Source: Massilia atriviolacea (lineage in GTDB: Bacteria > Pseudomonadota > Gammaproteobacteria > Burkholderiales > Burkholderiaceae_D). Taken from it: a stretch of 64,000 nt of DNA. Shown piece after piece: positions 40,576 through 50,673 of the stretch. A model generated the notes under the pieces. It searched no databases. It had not been told where the DNA came from and saw only the letters and a list, made by a program, of their open reading frames with translations. A program made the translations under genes and the position numbers. Within the stretch, counting starts at the first letter, position 1, and each line of letters opens with the position of its first letter. The stretch lies in NCBI RefSeq assembly GCF_003953935.1, contig NZ_RXLQ01000006.1:310001-374000 (forward strand), in the 5' to 3' direction.

Positions 40576-41565
40576 TCAGTGGTTCCTGTCAACTGCGAAG
40601 CTGCATAGTTGCAGCAGGCTTTGCTTGTACAGGCTTTCCGGCAGGCCGGCGATGGCGTCCGCCGCCCGCTTGGCGGCAATTTCCGCCTCGCGCCGCGTGT
40701 AGTCGAGTGCGCCGCTGCTGGTCACCGCCGCCAGGATCGCGTCGAAATGCTGCTCGTCGCCCTGCTCGATGCAGTTGCGCACCAGTTCGCGCTGTTCCGG
40801 CGTGCCGTTTTCCATCAGCCAGATCAGCGGCAAGGTCGGCTTGCCTTCGCGCAGGTCGTCGCCGACATTCTTGCCGATTTCGCTGGCGTCGCCCGCGTAG
40901 TCGAGCACGTCGTCGATCAGCTGGAAGGCGGTGCCCAGCGAGCGGCCGTATTCGCCAGCCGCGCCGATCTGCTCGTCATTGGCGCCGGAAATGAGCGCGC
41001 CCAGTTCGGCCGCCGCCTCGAACAGCTTGGCCGTCTTGGAGCGGATGACCTTCAGATAGCTTTCCTGCGTCACATCCGGATCGTGCATGTTCAGCAGCTG
41101 CAGCACTTCCCCTTCGGCGATCACGTTGGTGGCGTCCGACAGGATCTGCATCACGCGCATATTGTTCAGGCCGACCATCATCTGGAACGAGCGCGAGTAC
41201 AAGAAGTCGCCCACCAGCACCGACGCCGCATTGCCGAACAGCGCGTTGGCGGTCTGGCGCCCGCGCCGCATCGACGATTCGTCGACCACGTCGTCGTGCA
41301 GCAGGGTCGCGGTGTGGATGAATTCGACCACCGCCGCCAGCTCATGGTGGGCCGTGCCCTTGTAGCCATAGGCATTGGCCACCAGCAACACCAGCACGGG
41401 GCGGATGCGCTTGCCTCCGGCGCTGATGATGTACTCGGCAATCTGGTTGACCAGGCTGACCTCGGAATGCAGGCGCTCGCGGATCACCGTGTTGACTGCC
41501 TCCATGTCCGGAGCGATCGATTGGGCGATGGAATTTTGTTGTGCGTGTAAGATGGCGGCGGACAA
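40576..41565 (-). CDS. ispB: Octaprenyl/polyprenyl diphosphate synthase
   Basis: Trans-polyprenyl diphosphate synthase of about 329 residues, making the ubiquinone side chain. Both aspartate-rich motifs are present: LLHDDVVDESSMRRG and LIDDVLDYAG, plus GGKRIRPVLVLL near the N-terminus. The likely start is the TTG at 41565, behind an AGG, since homologues begin close to SAAILHAQQNSIAQ; the open frame goes further upstream, but without coding character. It is divergent from rplU-rpmA-obgE, the usual betaproteobacterial arrangement. Confidence 0.93.
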   Translation of the reverse strand: MSAAILHAQQNSIAQSIAPDMEAVNTVIRERLHSEVSLVNQIAEYIISAGGKRIRPVLVLLVANAYGYKGTAHHELAAVVEFIHTATLLHDDVVDESSMRRGRQTANALFGNAASVLVGDFLYSRSFQMMVGLNNMRVMQILSDATNVIAEGEVLQLLNMHDPDVTQESYLKVIRSKTAKLFEAAAELGALISGANDEQIGAAGEYGRSLGTAFQLIDDVLDYAGDASEIGKNVGDDLREGKPTLPLIWLMENGTPEQRELVRNCIEQGDEQHFDAILAAVTSSGALDYTRREAEIAAKRAADAIAGLPESLYKQSLLQLCSFAVDRNH

Positions 41566-41729
41566 GGCGAACCTGCAATAGACGTTAGGTGCGGCGATTA
41601 TACGACAAGCCGCCTGTTTCCGCCCCATGCTCTACGGTAACGCCCGCCCGTATTGACGGCGCGCCGCCCGCCCGCGCAGCGCCTTGTAGTTGTCGACATA
41701 CCACGAACATGTGGCCTTGTGCATGTCTT

Positions 41730-41758
41730 TTGACGAAAAAAACCAATCCATGTATAAT
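41730..41758 (+). promoter_or_regulatory. Sigma-70 promoter of rplU-rpmA
   Basis: TTGACG (41730-41735) and a consensus TATAAT (41753-41758) are separated by exactly 17 bases. The rplU start lies about 60 bases downstream. One of the best promoters visible in the window, fitting a ribosomal operon. Confidence 0.85.
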
Positions 41759-41816
41759 CTGCGGTTCCCCCGGCTCCGGCCAGGGAATTTTTTAACATTT
41801 GATGAGGTTTCCTATC

Positions 41817-42128
41817 ATGTACGCGGTCATAAAAACCGGTGGCAAACAATACAAAGTTGTCGCTGGCGAAAAACTTAAAGTAGAACAGATACCGGCAGAC
41901 ATTGGTTCCGAACTCACCATCGATCAAGTTCTCGCAGTAGGCGCGGGCGACACCATCAAGTTTGGTGCGCCATTGGTCGAAGGTGCAACGGTACTGGTAA
42001 CTGTTGTGGCACACGGTCGTCACGATAAAGTGAAGATTTTCAAGATGCGTCGTCGTAAGCACTACCAGAAGCATCAGGGCCATCGCCAGAATTTCACCGA
42101 AATTCAAATCGTTTCGATCAACGGTTAA
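41817..42128 (+). CDS. rplU: 50S ribosomal protein L21
   Basis: Ribosomal protein of 103 residues starting [20 protein letters not shown], the conserved L21 start. The C-terminal half holds [19 protein letters not shown], which contacts 23S rRNA. The ATG at 41817 has GAGG upstream. A strong promoter precedes it, and rpmA follows 70 bases later. Confidence 0.98.
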   Translation: MYAVIKTGGKQYKVVAGEKLKVEQIPADIGSELTIDQVLAVGAGDTIKFGAPLVEGATVLVTVVAHGRHDKVKIFKMRRRKHYQKHQGHRQNFTEIQIVSING

Positions 42129-42198
42129 TTCCGTGTGCCAGGCTCAGCGAGCCCGGCTAGATCAGTCCAAAGTTAACCAGCTATCCAGGAGTATTTAA

Positions 42199-42477
42199 AT
42201 GGCACACAAAAAAGGCGGCGGCACAACGCGCAACGGCCGTGACTCGGAATCAAAACGCCTTGGCGTTAAAGTCTACGGCGGCCAGACCATCAATGCCGGC
42301 GGCATCATCATCCGTCAGCGCGGCACCCCGGTGCGCGCAGGCGAAAACGTCGGCACCGGCAAGGATCACACCCTGTTCGCGCTGGTCGACGGCAAGGTGA
42401 AGTTCGTTGTCAAGGGCGTTGGCTCGAAGCAGTACGTTACCGTTGTCGCTAACGACGCAGAAGCCGTCGCAGCGTAA
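42199..42477 (+). CDS. rpmA: 50S ribosomal protein L27
   Basis: Ribosomal protein of 92 residues starting [20 protein letters not shown], the typical bacterial L27 N-terminus near the peptidyl-transferase centre, followed by [11 protein letters not shown]. An AGGAG site precedes it. It is followed by a terminator-like hairpin before obgE. Confidence 0.98.
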   Translation: MAHKKGGGTTRNGRDSESKRLGVKVYGGQTINAGGIIIRQRGTPVRAGENVGTGKDHTLFALVDGKVKFVVKGVGSKQYVTVVANDAEAVAA

Positions 42478-42529
42478 GTCGTATCCGCGCTGTCATGGCG
42501 CACATTTGTAAGGCGCAAGCCTTCCATTG

Positions 42530-42558
42530 AAAGGCTCTGCCCACGGTAGAGCCTTTTT
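42530..42558 (+). terminator. Rho-independent terminator/attenuator after rpmA
   Basis: Stem AAAGGCTCT (42530-42538) pairs with AGAGCCTTT (42548-42556) around a 9-base loop, and the 3' arm runs into five Ts. It lies 52 bases after rpmA and 21 before obgE, so it probably lowers obgE transcription relative to the ribosomal genes. Confidence 0.85.
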
Positions 42559-42579
42559 AGTTTTAGGGCGGCACAAAAT

Positions 42580-43689
42580 ATGAAGTTTATCGACGAAGCA
42601 AAAATCGAGGTCATCGCCGGCGACGGCGGCAATGGCTGCGCATCGTTCTGTCGCGAGAAATTCCGGCCCTTCGGCGGCCCGGACGGCGGCGACGGCGGCA
42701 AGGGTGGCTCCATCTGGGCTGTTGCGGACCGCAACATCAATACCCTGGTCGACTTCCGTTACTCCAAAATGCACAAGGGTAAGGACGGCGAGCCGGGCCG
42801 CGGCGCGGATTGCTACGGCAAGGGCGCGGAAGACATCTATATGCGCATGCCGGTCGGCACCTTGATCGTCGATAACAACAATGGCGAGATCATCGCCGAC
42901 CTGACCGAACACGGCCAGACCGAACTGCTGGCCAAGGGCGGCGAGGGCGGCTGGGGCAATATCCACTTCAAGTCCTCGACCAACCGCGCGCCGCGTCAAA
43001 AGACCGAAGGCAAGGAAGGCGAACGGCGCGAGCTGCGCCTGGAACTGAAGGTGCTGGCCGATGTGGGCCTCTTGGGCATGCCGAACGCCGGCAAGTCGAC
43101 CTTCATCACGGCCGTGTCGAACGCCAAGCCGAAGATCGCCGACTACCCGTTCACCACCCTGCACCCGAACCTGGGCGTGGTGCGCGTGTCGCACGAAAAG
43201 AGCTTCGTCATCGCCGACATTCCCGGCCTGATCGAAGGCGCCTCCGAAGGCGCGGGCCTCGGCCACCAGTTCCTGCGCCACCTGCAGCGTACCGGCCTGC
43301 TGCTGCACATCGTCGACATGGCGCCGTTCGAAACCAATGTCGATCCGGTCAAGGAAGCCAAGGCGCTGATCAAGGAACTCGAAAAGTACGACGAGACCCT
43401 GGTCGACAAGCCGCGCTGGTTCGTGCTGAACAAGCTCGATGTGGTGCCGGAAGAAGACCGCAAGAAGCTGGTCAAGGATTTCGTCAAGCGCATGGCCTGG
43501 AAGGGTCCTGTGTTCGAAATCTCGGCACTGAGCCACGAAGGCTGCCCGGAGCTGGTCAACGCCATCTACCTGCACCTCGAGACCGTCAAGAAGAGCGAGC
43601 ACCGCGCCGAAGAAACGCAGATGACCGAAGAAGCACGCGGCATTGCGTCGATCGATCCGGACGATCCGCGCTTCAAGATCCTCGACTAA
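42580..43689 (+). CDS. obgE: Obg-family ribosome-assembly GTPase
   Basis: GTPase of 369 residues required for 50S maturation. The N-terminal glycine-rich Obg domain (about 1-158) shows GGNGCASF and [12 protein letters not shown]. The G domain holds [10 protein letters not shown] (P-loop), [11 protein letters not shown] (switch I), [11 protein letters not shown] (switch II), NKLD and a final SALS. Standard neighbour of rplU-rpmA. Confidence 0.97.
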   Translation: MKFIDEAKIEVIAGDGGNGCASFCREKFRPFGGPDGGDGGKGGSIWAVADRNINTLVDFRYSKMHKGKDGEPGRGADCYGKGAEDIYMRMPVGTLIVDNNNGEIIADLTEHGQTELLAKGGEGGWGNIHFKSSTNRAPRQKTEGKEGERRELRLELKVLADVGLLGMPNAGKSTFITAVSNAKPKIADYPFTTLHPNLGVVRVSHEKSFVIADIPGLIEGASEGAGLGHQFLRHLQRTGLLLHIVDMAPFETNVDPVKEAKALIKELEKYDETLVDKPRWFVLNKLDVVPEEDRKKLVKDFVKRMAWKGPVFEISALSHEGCPELVNAIYLHLETVKKSEHRAEETQMTEEARGIASIDPDDPRFKILD

Positions 43690-43702
43690 ATTGGCAGTAC
43701 CC

Positions 43703-44080
43703 ATGCCCAGATGGAGGCTGCGCGCGCAGCTTCTGAACCTGATCGCCCTCGCCAGTTCGCTGGCCGCACTCGCGGCCTTGCTGGACCCGGACCGGGTGGC
43801 GATCGCCATGGGCGTGTTTCTTGTTGGCGTGAACGGCTACAGCCAGTTCTTCGCCATGTATGTCGGCGTGAGGGTGGCTACCGCCGCCCTGGCGCTGCTG
43901 GCAGCAAGGCAGGCCGACCAGCCTGTCCTCGGCGATATCACCGCATTGTTCGTCCTGGCGCAGCCGGCGGGCCGCTTTGTCGCGGCGTTTGCCATCGGCC
44001 TGCCCCAGGGATTATTGTTAGTCGTTTGCGGGATCGAACTGGCGGCGGGCCTTCTGCTGCTTGCCTTGCGCCCGCGCTGA
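43703..44080 (+). CDS. Small DUF4345-like membrane protein
   Basis: About 125 residues with four hydrophobic segments, beginning [20 protein letters not shown]. The pattern of four spans with a final [14 protein letters not shown] resembles DUF4345-type small membrane proteins, but I cannot confirm the family. A TTG at 43691 would add four residues. It begins 13 bases after obgE, and proB starts 16 bases after its stop, so all three may be cotranscribed. Function unknown. Confidence 0.65.
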   Translation: MPRWRLRAQLLNLIALASSLAALAALLDPDRVAIAMGVFLVGVNGYSQFFAMYVGVRVATAALALLAARQADQPVLGDITALFVLAQPAGRFVAAFAIGLPQGLLLVVCGIELAAGLLLLALRPR

Positions 44081-44096
44081 TCAGAGCCGCCGCCCC

Positions 44097-45215
44097 ATGA
44101 ACTCCGTCATCCAGACCGCCACCCGCATCATCATCAAAGTCGGCTCCTCGCTCGTCACCAACGACGGACGCGGGCTCGATCACGCCGCCATCGCGCGCTG
44201 GGCCGCGCAAATCGCCGCCCTGCGCGCCCTCGGCAAGGAAGTGGTCATGGTCAGCTCCGGCGCCATCGCCGAAGGCATGCTGCGCCTCGGCTTCGAGAAG
44301 CGCCCGACCGATATCCACGAACTGCAGGCCTGCGCCGCCGTCGGCCAGATGGGCCTTGCGCAGATCTACGAAACCAGCTTTCGCGCGCACGGCCTGGGCA
44401 CGGCCCAGGTTCTGCTCACGCATGCCGACCTGGCCGACCGCGAACGCTACCTGAACGCGCGCTCCACCCTCACCACCCTGCTGCGCCTGGGCGTGGTCCC
44501 GATCATCAACGAGAACGATACCGTCGTCACCGACGAAATCAAGTTCGGCGACAACGACACCCTGGGCGCGCTGGTGGCCAACCTGATCGAAGCCGACGCC
44601 CTGGTCATCCTCACCGACCAGCATGGCCTGTACAGCGCCGATCCGCGCAAGGACCCGCAAGCGGTGCTGATCGCCCACGGCGAGGCGGGCGACCCGGCAC
44701 TCGAAGCGATGGCCGGGGGCGCCGGCAGCAGCATCGGGCGCGGCGGCATGCTGACCAAGATCCTGGCCGCCAAGCGCGCCGCCGGCTCGGGCGCGCACAC
44801 CATCATCGCCTGGGGCCGCGACAGCGACGTGCTCACGCGCCTGGCCGGCGGCGAATCGATCGGCACCGAGCTGCGCGCCCAGACCGGCCGCCTGACCGCG
44901 CGCAAGCAGTGGATGGCGGACCATCTGCACACCGCCGGCCAGGTCGTGCTGGACGCCGGCGCGGTGCAAAAGGTCTCGAAAGACGGCAAGTCGCTGCTGC
45001 CGATCGGCGTGATCGAAGTGCGCGGCGAATTCGGACGCGGCGCCATCATCACCTGCCTGGCCGAAGACGGCACGGCGGTGGCGCGCGGGCTGTCGAACTA
45101 CACCAGCAGCGAGGCGCGCCGCATCCTGCGCAAGCCGTCCTCCGAGATCGAAAAACTGCTCGGCTTCCTGGAAGGCCCGGAGCTGATCCACCGCGACAAC
45201 CTGGTCCTGCTGTGA
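44097..45215 (+). CDS. proB: Glutamate 5-kinase
   Basis: First enzyme of proline synthesis, 372 residues. The kinase domain shows [14 protein letters not shown] (about 12-25), [29 protein letters not shown] and [11 protein letters not shown]-terminal PUA domain follows from about 278 ([13 protein letters not shown]), giving the long ProB form with regulatory PUA tail. The ATG at 44097 ([10 protein letters not shown]) is preferred to the upstream in-frame start. It lies in an obgE-proB arrangement common in betaproteobacteria. Confidence 0.97.
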   Translation: MNSVIQTATRIIIKVGSSLVTNDGRGLDHAAIARWAAQIAALRALGKEVVMVSSGAIAEGMLRLGFEKRPTDIHELQACAAVGQMGLAQIYETSFRAHGLGTAQVLLTHADLADRERYLNARSTLTTLLRLGVVPIINENDTVVTDEIKFGDNDTLGALVANLIEADALVILTDQHGLYSADPRKDPQAVLIAHGEAGDPALEAMAGGAGSSIGRGGMLTKILAAKRAAGSGAHTIIAWGRDSDVLTRLAGGESIGTELRAQTGRLTARKQWMADHLHTAGQVVLDAGAVQKVSKDGKSLLPIGVIEVRGEFGRGAIITCLAEDGTAVARGLSNYTSSEARRILRKPSSEIEKLLGFLEGPELIHRDNLVLL

Positions 45216-45314
45216 TCCGTGGCGCGGTGTCATGCCGCGCACGGCGCAATGATCCTGCCGAAAAGCGCGCCGCGCCGGTATGATGGCGTTTTCGCCAGCG
45301 TCCCACCGAGCCCC

Positions 45315-46391
45315 ATGATCAATTCACTCAAGCGCCTGTTCGCCCGTCCGCAGGCTGTCGTGCCGGCCGCGCCCAGCGGCGCGACCACCCTGTACAACAT
45401 CTACTGCACGCGCCACACCATCGCGCAGCCGGCCTTTGCCCACACGCTGCAAGGCCGGCGCGACCTGTCCGACAGCGAGCTGCTGGTGCACCTGCAGGGC
45501 TTCTGCGGCTATGTGTTCAGCCGCGGCACGGACGCGATGACGCGCGATAAATACCACGTCATCCTGCACATGCAGCGCGTCCAGCATCACCTCAGCATGG
45601 AGGTGGCCGACGACGCGCTGCCCGAGCTGCACGCCTGGGCGCGCGACGCCAACGCGCTGCTGTTCACGCCCGACGGCCACGTGCGCGACCCCGACGGCCA
45701 TGTCTTGATTAACGTCGCCGACGGCCAGGCCGCGCCCGATGCCAGCGTGCCCTACCCGGCGCCGTCGTGGACGCGCAAGGCCGCCACCGAAGCGATGCTG
45801 GCCGCGCGCGGCATCGCCGTGCCGGACAGCCTGCCGCCGCTGGCGTGCGAAGAGGAGGTCACCCTGCGCGAGCGCGACGAGGTTGTCGGCCGCGCACGCG
45901 CCTTGCTGCTCGTTGCGCTGCGCGCCGAATCGGTGGCGTCGGGCGAGCCGATGCCGGTCGCCACCCTGCTCGACAAAATGCCGCTGGCCGAAGACAGCCT
46001 GTCGGCGGCCGAACGCGCCTTCCTGGCGCTGGAGTCGCCGTCGGAGCAGGAGTGCGCGCAGTTCCTGTGGCGTTACGAGAGCCTGTACGTACTGCAGTGG
46101 GCATTGGGCATGGTCGGCGAACTGCCGTATCCGGATGCGCCGTGCGACACGTCCGCCGCCGTGGCGCGCCAGATCGAGATGCGCGGCCCGGAACTGCGCG
46201 ACGCCAGCCAGATCGTCGACGCGCTCGACCAGACCTACCGCCTGCACTGGAACATCCGCCAGATCCGCCTGAAAAAGACGGATGCGCAGTTCGGCGCCGA
46301 TCCGGACGTGGTGATGGAACGCCACCACGCCCTCAACTGGCTGATCCGCTTCCAGCATGCCGACTGGGACTTCGTCGATTGCCCGACCTGA
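45315..46391 (+). CDS. DUF4272 domain-containing protein
   Basis: Uncharacterised protein of 358 residues starting MINSLKRLFARP. The C-terminal two thirds match the DUF4272 pattern: KAATEAMLAARGIAVPDSLP, then EEVTLRERDEVVGRARALLL and SEQECAQFLWRYESLYVLQW, and near the end VMERHHALNWLIRFQ. The N-terminal part is DUF4272-associated, with YNIYCTRH. Nothing indicates a catalytic site or export. It follows proB by 99 bases. Role unknown. Confidence 0.8.
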   Translation: MINSLKRLFARPQAVVPAAPSGATTLYNIYCTRHTIAQPAFAHTLQGRRDLSDSELLVHLQGFCGYVFSRGTDAMTRDKYHVILHMQRVQHHLSMEVADDALPELHAWARDANALLFTPDGHVRDPDGHVLINVADGQAAPDASVPYPAPSWTRKAATEAMLAARGIAVPDSLPPLACEEEVTLRERDEVVGRARALLLVALRAESVASGEPMPVATLLDKMPLAEDSLSAAERAFLALESPSEQECAQFLWRYESLYVLQWALGMVGELPYPDAPCDTSAAVARQIEMRGPELRDASQIVDALDQTYRLHWNIRQIRLKKTDAQFGADPDVVMERHHALNWLIRFQHADWDFVDCPT

Positions 46392-46394
46392 ACG

Positions 46395-47144
46395 TCAGCG
46401 TTTCAGCAGCTCGCGCAAGGTGCGCTCCGGGTTGAGCAGGAAGCCGCGCGTGACCTGGACATGCTCGGTGTCCTCGTACGCTACCTCGGTAATGCCGTCG
46501 GCCCCGCACTGGTAGATGCGCGCGCCGGGGTAGGCCATCAGGATCGGCGAATGGGTGGCCACGATGAACTGCGAATCGTCCAGCACCAGGTCGTGCATGC
46601 GCGAGAGGACGGCCAGCTGGCGCTGCGGCGACAGCGCCGCTTCCGGCTCGTCGAGGATGTACAGGCCCTTGCCGCCAAAGCGTTCGGTCATCAGGGCCAG
46701 GAACGATTCGCCATGCGACTGCTCGTGCAGCGAGACGCCGCCGTAGGAATCGATGACGCGCGGCCCGGGCCCGCCGCTTTCGTCCAGGCGCTCGATTTCG
46801 GTGGCGACGTTGAAAAAACTCTCGGCCCGCAAAAAGAAGCCGTCGCGCCAGCGCCGGAAGCCTTTGCTCACGCGCAGATATTCGTGCAGTTCCGAATGCG
46901 AGCGGCGCGTGCCGAAGCTGAAGTTCCTGGTGCCGCCTTCGGCATTGAAGCCGAGCGAGACGGCCATTGCTTCGAGCAGGGTCGATTTGCCGGACCCGTT
47001 TTCCCCGATGATAAAGGTCACCTTGGGGTGAAGCTCCAGTTCATGCAGCGAACGCACGGCCGGCAGGCAAAATGGATAGCGCTCGAAGGAGTCGACCCGC
47101 TCGCGCAGCAGCGCGATGCGGCTCACGTAGTGCGATGAAATCAT
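46395..47144 (-). CDS. Stand-alone ABC-type AAA ATPase (COG3910-like)
   Basis: ATPase of 249 residues. Walker A is [16 protein letters not shown], the signature-like part is [10 protein letters not shown], Walker B is [14 protein letters not shown], and the final His switch is VATHSP. The short length, with no coiled-coil insert, fits the small predicted-ATPase group rather than SMC or RecF. The start ATG overlaps the stop of the upstream macrodomain gene by 4 bases (47141-47144), indicating coupled expression. Function unknown; a defence or stress role is possible. Confidence 0.85.
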   Translation of the reverse strand: MISSHYVSRIALLRERVDSFERYPFCLPAVRSLHELELHPKVTFIIGENGSGKSTLLEAMAVSLGFNAEGGTRNFSFGTRRSHSELHEYLRVSKGFRRWRDGFFLRAESFFNVATEIERLDESGGPGPRVIDSYGGVSLHEQSHGESFLALMTERFGGKGLYILDEPEAALSPQRQLAVLSRMHDLVLDDSQFIVATHSPILMAYPGARIYQCGADGITEVAYEDTEHVQVTRGFLLNPERTLRELLKR

Positions 47145-47680
47145 GCGCGCGCTTCCAGCGCCGCTTCGTACAGCGCCAGGTCGGCGTCCGAAAAGCAGCA
47201 GAACACGACCTCGCGCAGGCTCGCTGCCGTCAGCAGCGCTGCGCGCACGCTGGTCACGGCCACTTGCGCCGCCAGTGGCGGCGGGTAGCCGTATATGCCG
47301 GTGCTGATCGCCGGGAAGGCGATCGACGCCAGGCCGCGCGCGGCGGCGATGCCGATGGCGCTTTGGTAGCAGCCGGCCAGCAGCGCCGCTTCGCCATTGC
47401 CGCCACCGCGCCAGACCGGGCCGACCGTGTGGATGATGCATGTCGCCGCCAGCCGATAAGCACCAGTGGCCTTGGCCTCGCCGGTCTTGCAGCCGCCGAG
47501 CAGGCGGCATTCGTGCACCAGCTCCGGCCCGGCCGCGCGGTGGATCGCGCCATCGACCCCGCCGCCGCCCAATAGCGACGAGTTGGCGGCATTGACGATG
47601 GCATCGACGCGCAAGGTGACGATGTCGGCGCATACGGCCCGTAGCGACGCGCCATGCCGGCGAGGCGGTTCTGCTGTCAT
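47141..47680 (-). CDS. Macrodomain (O-acetyl-ADP-ribose deacetylase type) protein
   Basis: Protein of 179 residues forming a single macrodomain. [33 protein letters not shown] (read in pieces: [11 protein letters not shown] and [14 protein letters not shown]) and [10 protein letters not shown] are the ADP-ribose-binding loops of YmdB/MacroD-type enzymes, including the catalytic Asn and Asp. These hydrolyse O-acetyl-ADP-ribose or mono-ADP-ribose on proteins. It overlaps the ATPase gene by 4 bases. Confidence 0.9.
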   Translation of the reverse strand: MTAEPPRRHGASLRAVCADIVTLRVDAIVNAANSSLLGGGGVDGAIHRAAGPELVHECRLLGGCKTGEAKATGAYRLAATCIIHTVGPVWRGGGNGEAALLAGCYQSAIGIAAARGLASIAFPAISTGIYGYPPPLAAQVAVTSVRAALLTAASLREVVFCCFSDADLALYEAALEARA

Positions 47681-47711
47681 GTCATCCTCCGAAGTGAGCG
47701 CAGACGGGAAG

Positions 47712-48359
47712 CTATTTCACCGCCGGCGCCGGGGTTTTCGATTTGTAATCGCACAGGTCGGCGATCATGCAGTTCCAGCACAAGGGCTTGCGCGCGATGC
47801 AGGTGTAGCGCCCGTGCAGGATCAGCCAGTGATGGGCATCCTGCAAGAACTCCTTGGGCACGAACTTGAGCAGCTTCTGCTCGACCTCCACCACATCCTT
47901 GCCCGGCGCGATGCCGGTCCGGTTCGAGACCCGGAAAATATGCGTATCGACCGCGATGGTCGGGTCGCCGAAGGCCGTATTGAGCACCACATTGGCGGTC
48001 TTGCGTCCCACGCCCGGCAGCGCTTCGAGCGCCTCGCGCGAGTGCGGTACTTCGCCGCCGTGCAGGTCGATCAGCATCTGGCAGGTCGCCATCACGTTCT
48101 TGGCCTTGGTGTGATACAGGCCGATGGTCTGGATGTACGACTTGAGTTCGTCGATCCCCAGCGCCAGGATGGCCGCCGGCGTATTGGCCACCGGGTACAG
48201 GCGGCGCGTGGCCTTGTTTACGCCCACGTCGGTGGCCTGGGCCGACAGCAGCACCGCGATCAGCAGTTCGAACGGCGTGGTGTAGTCCAGTTCCGTGGTC
48301 GGATGCGGGTTGGCGGCGCGCAAGCGGGTAAAGATTTCAAGGCGTTTTGCTGGATTCAT
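47712..48359 (-). CDS. nth: Endonuclease III (DNA glycosylase/AP lyase)
   Basis: Base-excision repair enzyme of 215 residues that removes oxidised pyrimidines. Helix-hairpin-helix [17 protein letters not shown] contains the catalytic lysine, [12 protein letters not shown] the catalytic aspartate, and [17 protein letters not shown] the four-cysteine 4Fe-4S site (spacing 6-2-5). It follows rsxB by 3 bases, a common pairing. Confidence 0.97.
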   Translation of the reverse strand: MNPAKRLEIFTRLRAANPHPTTELDYTTPFELLIAVLLSAQATDVGVNKATRRLYPVANTPAAILALGIDELKSYIQTIGLYHTKAKNVMATCQMLIDLHGGEVPHSREALEALPGVGRKTANVVLNTAFGDPTIAVDTHIFRVSNRTGIAPGKDVVEVEQKLLKFVPKEFLQDAHHWLILHGRYTCIARKPLCWNCMIADLCDYKSKTPAPAVK

Positions 48360-48362
48360 CGC

Positions 48363-49052
48363 TCATTCTTTTGCAGGCGGCGCCGCCTTCTGGCGCGCGC
48401 GTTCCATGGCGGCGGCGATGATGGCGCGCTTGCGCTCCTTCTCGGCCAGTTCTTCGGGGGTGTTGGTGGGCTGGGCCGTCACTTCCTGCAGCTTGGCGAC
48501 GGCCTTGGCGGCCAGGCGCGCATCGTTTTCGGCGCGCTCGCGCTGCAGGCGCGCGCTGCGGAAGTCGTGCCGCTCGCGCGCCGCGTCGGCCTGCTCCTGC
48601 GACCACGCGTCCCAGCCGGTGCGCTCGCCCGTCACCGGCATCATGCTGATGCAGTCGACCGGGCAGGGCGCCACGCACAGGTCGCAGCCGGTGCACAGGC
48701 TCGGCAAAATCGTGTGCATCTGCTTGGCCGCACCCATGATCGCATCGACCGGGCAGGCCTGGATGCACAGGGTGCAGCCGATGCACAGCGCTTCATCGAT
48801 GAAGGCCACCGGGCGTGGACGCTCGACCCCGTTGGCCGGATTGATCGGAATCACCTTGCGCCCCAGCAGCGCGGCCAGGCGCGCCACGCCCTCGATGCCG
48901 CCCGGCGGGCACTGGTTGATGTCGGCCGCGCCCTCGGCGATCGCTTCAGCGTACGGGCGGCAGGCGGCGTACCCGCATTTGGTGCACTGGGTCTGCGGCA
49001 GCAGGTCTTCGATGTGGTCGGCCAGGGTCTTGGTCACGGCGGTGGCGGGCAA
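48363..49052 (-). CDS. rsxB: Electron-transport complex ferredoxin subunit RsxB
   Basis: Iron-sulfur protein of 229 residues. An N-terminal Fe-S domain holds [16 protein letters not shown] and NQCPPGG; two ferredoxin 4Fe-4S motifs follow, [12 protein letters not shown] and [12 protein letters not shown]. The charged, Ala/Lys-rich tail (about 170-229) is specific to betaproteobacterial RsxB. No membrane anchor or other rsx genes are in the window, so it may act with partners elsewhere. Stop 3 bases before nth. Confidence 0.9.
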   Translation of the reverse strand: MPATAVTKTLADHIEDLLPQTQCTKCGYAACRPYAEAIAEGAADINQCPPGGIEGVARLAALLGRKVIPINPANGVERPRPVAFIDEALCIGCTLCIQACPVDAIMGAAKQMHTILPSLCTGCDLCVAPCPVDCISMMPVTGERTGWDAWSQEQADAARERHDFRSARLQRERAENDARLAAKAVAKLQEVTAQPTNTPEELAEKERKRAIIAAAMERARQKAAPPAKE

Positions 49053-49176
49053 ACAGGTAAGAAAGCGCCATTATAGTCGCCGCCCGCCATCCGTATCGCC
49101 AGCGGCGGCGCGCGGCGGCGCGGCACGGGCGAAAAAAATGCCGCACGCATGCGGCATTCGTCGGCGACAGGGAAAA

Positions 49177-50412
49177 TCAGCCGTGCTTGCGGATGAATTC
49201 GCCGATCTTCGGGCAAATCACTTCGCGCCAGCGGCGGCCCGAAAAGATGCCGTAGTGGCCGCATTTCGGCGCCACGAAGTCCTGCTGCATCTCGGCCGGA
49301 ATGCCGGTGCACAGGTCATGCGCGGCCTGGGTCTGGCCGGCGCCGGAAATGTCGTCCAGTTCGCCCTCGACGGTGAACAGCGCCACCGTGGTGATGTCCT
49401 GCGGCCGCACCAGCTTGCCGCCGACGGTCCAGGTGCCTTTCGGCAGGCGGTGCTCCTGGAACACGGTCTTGATGGTGTCCAGGTAGTACTCGGCCGGCAT
49501 GTCGAGCACCGCGTTGTACTCGTTGTAGAACTGGCGGTGGCTTTCGGCCGGTTCGTCGTCGCCCGCCACCAGGTGGTTGTAGAACTCGCGGTGGCTCTGC
49601 GCGTGGCGCCCCGGGTTCATGGCGATGAAGCCGGCGTGCTGCAGGAAGCCCGGATACACCTTGCGCCCGAAGCCCGGGTAGTTGGCCGGTACCGCGTAGA
49701 TCACGGTGTTTTCGAACCACGAAAACGGCTTTTCGATGGCCAGGTCGTTGACCGCGGTGGGCGACTTGCGCGGGTCGATCGGGCCGCCCATCATGGTCAT
49801 GGTCTTCGGCAGCTTGGGATCCTTGGCGGTGGCCATCAGCGAGATCGCGGCCAGCACCGGCACGGTCGGCTGGCAGACCGAGATCACATGCAGATCGGGT
49901 GCCAGCAGGCGGATGAAATCCTGCACGTAATAAATGTAGTCGTCCAGGTGGAACGCGCCTTCGGTGGTCGGCACCATGCGCGCGTCGGTCCAGTCGGTGA
50001 TGTAGACGTCGTGGCCGGTCAGCAGCCCGCGCACGGTGTCGCGCAGCAGGGTCGCATGGTGGCCGGACAGCGGCGCGACCAGCAGCACCTTGGGCTGGCC
50101 CAGTTTTTCGGTGGCCTTGTCGCTCAGGTCTTTCTTGAAATGCAGCAGGCGGCAGAACGGGCGCACCTGGACCACGTGTTCCATGATGCCGACCGTTTCG
50201 CCGTCGATGACGGTCGATGTGATGTCGAAAGCGGGTTTTTCGTAATCCTTGCCGAGCCGGTACATCAGCTCGTAGCCGGCGGCGATGCGCTGCGCGAACG
50301 GCGTGTGCGCGAACGGCGAGACCGGATTCGAAAACAGTTTTGAAGAAGCGTCAGCCCACTGCATCAGTGGCGTCAGGAATGAGCGTTGCATCTCGTGCAA
50401 TTGGTAAAGCAT
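49177..50412 (-). CDS. phaZ: Intracellular polyhydroxybutyrate depolymerase
   Basis: PhaZ of 411 residues. It degrades native PHB granules inside the cell. The lipase-box-like VISVCQPTVPVL holds catalytic Cys180, matching the cysteine-nucleophile PhaZ1 of Ralstonia. WTDARMVP and the later CGHYGIFSGRRW, with the probable catalytic His, are also family features. The start MLYQLHEMQRS at 50412 is chosen from homology; an in-frame start 33 bases upstream is less likely. A promoter-like TATAAT lies about 60 bases upstream. Confidence 0.95.
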   Translation of the reverse strand: MLYQLHEMQRSFLTPLMQWADASSKLFSNPVSPFAHTPFAQRIAAGYELMYRLGKDYEKPAFDITSTVIDGETVGIMEHVVQVRPFCRLLHFKKDLSDKATEKLGQPKVLLVAPLSGHHATLLRDTVRGLLTGHDVYITDWTDARMVPTTEGAFHLDDYIYYVQDFIRLLAPDLHVISVCQPTVPVLAAISLMATAKDPKLPKTMTMMGGPIDPRKSPTAVNDLAIEKPFSWFENTVIYAVPANYPGFGRKVYPGFLQHAGFIAMNPGRHAQSHREFYNHLVAGDDEPAESHRQFYNEYNAVLDMPAEYYLDTIKTVFQEHRLPKGTWTVGGKLVRPQDITTVALFTVEGELDDISGAGQTQAAHDLCTGIPAEMQQDFVAPKCGHYGIFSGRRWREVICPKIGEFIRKHG

Positions 50413-50470
50413 ACATATTCCTTCGTTGTAATCGTTGCCTTGCAATCGTTTGCGTAAGGTGTGCCGATTA

Positions 50471-50501
50471 ATTATAGGCCATTTGAAAGGTGCGCTTGCA
50501 A
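50471..50501 (-). promoter_or_regulatory. Candidate promoter of phaZ
   Basis: On the minus strand a consensus TATAAT (50476-50471) is preceded by TTGCAA (50501-50496) with a long 19-base spacer. It lies 59 bases before the phaZ start. The -10 is convincing; the -35 is weak. Confidence 0.5.
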
Positions 50502-50619
50502 TTTAGAATTCTTGTTGGAAATCAAGCGCGGCTGTCAGTTTCAGGCAAGCCAAACGTGATTGATACGCTGTTTTATCACACAATGCTGCGCTGCGTTTAT
50601 GAGCTACCTAACGCAGCAT

Positions 50620-50646
50620 GAAAAATGCCCCGGCTGAGCGGGGCAT
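50620..50646 (-). terminator. Rho-independent terminator downstream of the ferredoxin reductase gene
   Basis: ATGCCCCG (50625-50632) pairs with CGGGGCAT (50639-50646) around a 6-base loop. On the minus strand the stem is followed by five Ts (50625-50621 region), 28 bases after the stop. Confidence 0.85.
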
Positions 50647-50673
50647 CTGTTGTGGCGGTAAGACTGAGATGGA

